A stretch of 64,000 nucleotides of DNA from Sphaerotilus hippei. GTDB taxonomy: Bacteria > Pseudomonadota > Gammaproteobacteria > Burkholderiales > Burkholderiaceae_C. The notes beneath the pieces were generated by a model. It was not told the DNA's origin. It worked only from the letters and a program-made list of their open reading frames with translations, and made no database searches. The position numbers and the translations under genes were made by a program. The stretch covers positions 62,001 to 126,000 of the forward strand of contig NZ_QJJS01000005.1 of the NCBI RefSeq assembly GCF_003201595.1, given 5' to 3'. Positions 62,220 through 64,000 of this stretch are shown here, one piece after another (positions within the stretch are counted from its first letter, which is position 1; every line of letters begins with the position of its first letter).

Positions 62220-64000
62220 ATGAAACGCATGCTGATCAATGCCACGCAGCCCGAAGAACGGCGCCTGGCGATTGTCGATGGCCAGAAGCTGCTTGACTTC
62301 GAGACCGAGATCGAAGGGCGCGAACAGCGCAAGGGCAACATCTACAAGGCGGTCGTCACCCGCGTCGAGCCCTCGCTCGAGGCCTGTTTCGTCGACTACG
62401 GCGAAGAGCGCCACGGTTTCCTGCCGTTCAAGGAAATCTCGCGCAGCTATTTCAAGGAAGGTGTCGGGGTCCGCGACGCCAAGATCTCCGACGTCATCCA
62501 CAACGGCCAGGAGCTGCTGGTCCAGGTCGAGAAGGAAGAGCGCGGCAACAAGGGCGCGGCGCTGACCACCTTCGTGTCGCTGGCCGGCCGTTACCTGGTG
62601 CTGATGCCCAACAACCCGCGTGGTGGTGGCGTCAGCCGCCGCATCGAGGGCGAGGACCGCGAGGAGCTCAAGGAGAACCTCGAGCAGCTCGAGTACCCCA
62701 AGGGCATGAGCCTGATCGCCCGCACCGCCGGCATCGGCCGCACTGCGGCCGAGCTGCAGTGGGACCTGAACTACATGCTCAAGCTCTGGAGCGCGATCGA
62801 CGACGCGTCCCGGGGTGGCAAGGGGGCGTTCCTGATCTATCAGGAGTCGTCGCTGGTGATCCGCGCGATCCGCGACTACTTCACCGCCGACATCGGCGAG
62901 ATCCTGATCGACACCGACGACATCTACGAGCAGGCCAAGCAGTTCATGCTGCACGTGATGCCGGACACGGCGAACCGCGTGAAGCGTTACCGCGATGACG
63001 CGCCGCTGTTCAGCCGCTTCCAGATCGAGCACCAGATCGAGACCGCGTTCTCGCGCACGGTGCACCTGCCCTCGGGCGGCGCGATCGTGATCGACCACAC
63101 CGAAGCGCTGGTGGCCATCGACATCAACTCGGCGCGTGCCACCCGTGGCGGCGACATCGAGGAGACCGCGACCCGCACCAACCTGGAAGCCGCCGACGAG
63201 ATCGCCCGCCAGTGCCGCCTGCGCGACCTGGGCGGCCTGATCGTGGTCGACTTCATCGACATGGAGGAGAGCAAGAACCGCCGCGAGGTCGAGCAGCGCC
63301 TGCGTGACGCGCTGCGCCAGGACCGGGCGCGTGTCCAGTTCAGCTCCATCTCCAAGTTCGGCCTGCTCGAGCTGAGCCGCCAGCGCCTGCGCCCGGCGCT
63401 GAGCGAAGGCAGCCACATCACCTGCCCGCGCTGCAACGGCACCGGCCACATCCGCGACACCGAATCTTCCGCGCTGCAGATCCTGCGCATCATCCAGGAA
63501 GAGTCGATGAAGGAAGGCACGGCCGCCGTGCACGTGCAGGTGCCGGTGGAAGTGACCTCGTTCCTGCTCAACGAGAAGCGCACCGAGATCACCAAGATCG
63601 AGCTCAAGCAGCGCTGCACCGTGCTGCTGGTGCCCAACAAGCACCTTGACACGCCGAACTACAAGCTCGAGCGCCTGCGCCACGACGATCCGCGTCTGGA
63701 GAACCTCTCGGCCAGCTACACGATGATCGAGGAGCCGGAAGACGAGGTCGGCATCACGCGCCGCGAGAAGAACGTCAAGCCGCGCCAGGAGCCGATCATC
63801 AAGGGCGTGCTGCCCGACCAGCCCGCACCGGTCGCGGCGCCCAAGCCCGAGCCGGTGGCCGAGGTGGCCGCGCCGGCCCCGGCTCCGGTGGTGGCACCTG
63901 CCCCCGCTCCCGCGCCGGTGGCGGCACCGGCTGCCGGTGGCGGCCTGTTCGGCTGGATCCGTCGCATCTTCGCGTCGACCCCAGAGGCAGCACCGGTCGT
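62220..64000 (+). CDS. rne: ribonuclease E, N-terminal part (cut by window edge)
   Basis: RNase E, the main endonuclease of mRNA decay and rRNA/tRNA processing. The 593 visible residues begin [20 protein letters not shown]. They include the S1 domain (about 35-125), the 5'-sensor region, the catalytic DNase-I-like domain with Asp in [10 protein letters not shown] and VVDFIDM, and the Zn-link CPRCNGTG that joins the dimer. After residue about 530 the chain is Ala/Pro-rich with a motif [13 protein letters not shown], probably a membrane or partner-binding element. Strong ribosome site GAGGAG. The C-terminal scaffold lies outside the window. Confidence 0.97.
   Translation, partial: MKRMLINATQPEERRLAIVDGQKLLDFETEIEGREQRKGNIYKAVVTRVEPSLEACFVDYGEERHGFLPFKEISRSYFKEGVGVRDAKISDVIHNGQELLVQVEKEERGNKGAALTTFVSLAGRYLVLMPNNPRGGGVSRRIEGEDREELKENLEQLEYPKGMSLIARTAGIGRTAAELQWDLNYMLKLWSAIDDASRGGKGAFLIYQESSLVIRAIRDYFTADIGEILIDTDDIYEQAKQFMLHVMPDTANRVKRYRDDAPLFSRFQIEHQIETAFSRTVHLPSGGAIVIDHTEALVAIDINSARATRGGDIEETATRTNLEAADEIARQCRLRDLGGLIVVDFIDMEESKNRREVEQRLRDALRQDRARVQFSSISKFGLLELSRQRLRPALSEGSHITCPRCNGTGHIRDTESSALQILRIIQEESMKEGTAAVHVQVPVEVTSFLLNEKRTEITKIELKQRCTVLLVPNKHLDTPNYKLERLRHDDPRLENLSASYTMIEEPEDEVGITRREKNVKPRQEPIIKGVLPDQPAPVAAPKPEPVAEVAAPAPAPVVAPAPAPAPVAAPAAGGGLFGWIRRIFASTPEAAPV

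Overview
The window is a GC-rich (roughly 70%) chromosomal segment of a beta-proteobacterium of the order Burkholderiales, most likely from the Leptothrix/Sphaerotilus/Rubrivivax/Ideonella neighbourhood. The evidence is gene content and order: yacG-zapD-coaE-pilDCB, hemA-prfA-prmC-grxD-ubiX, lysR/lysA, rluC-rne and a class I PHA synthase. The genus is an inference; no 16S gene is present.

Layout. 1-2.8 kb: end of a HAD nucleotidase, slmA, a DUF815 ATPase, a Nudix hydrolase and yacG. 2.8-8.1 kb (minus): zapD, coaE and the type IV pilus genes pilD, pilC, pilB. 8.1-16.1 kb: htpG behind a clear sigma-32 promoter, srkA, a DUF2726 protein, a GNAT enzyme and a membrane GGDEF-EAL protein. 16.1-23.4 kb: an accessory stretch with a frameshifted gene remnant, a lower-GC doubtful region, and a metal-resistance operon (cadR divergent from cadA-DUF3703-lspA-PCuAC-dsbB-dsbA), ending in a twice-frameshifted Met/His-rich gene. 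23.4-29.4 kb: ssb, recQ, a PhoX-type phosphatase and a patatin. 29.4-34.9 kb (minus): fabI - MaoC/phosphotransacylase - ackA - phaC behind an FNR/ANR-like box.

35-48 kb: a BamE-like lipoprotein, RNase P RNA, a DMT transporter, rppH, proS, a lytic transglycosylase, ubiX, grxD, prmC, prfA, hemA, a beta-lactamase-fold hydrolase, miaB and tRNA-Met(CAU). 48-54 kb: a solitary ureG, a zinc peptidase, and a stress island built round an orphan NarL-type response regulator (two DUF1328 proteins, a YqjD-like protein, CsbD, a BON lipoprotein, a 50-residue membrane peptide, an MscS channel). 54-64 kb: CaiB/HMG-CoA-lyase pair, lysR/lysA, sppA, a Rieske protein, gph, rluC and the 5' part of rne.

Working together. 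The metal operon combines cytoplasmic metal export with periplasmic copper delivery and thiol oxidation. The phaC operon links short-chain acyl-CoA, acyl-phosphate/ATP and polyester metabolism, probably under oxygen control. The 50-53 kb island reads as a small general-stress regulon: five of its promoters share a CCTA-N3-TG minus-10 resembling the sigma-S form, and three intergenic regions carry a 12-bp box (GTGCYGTAGGMC) that may be the target of the orphan regulator. This is the most interesting unexplained structure in the window. No IS element, CRISPR array, prophage or defence system was seen.
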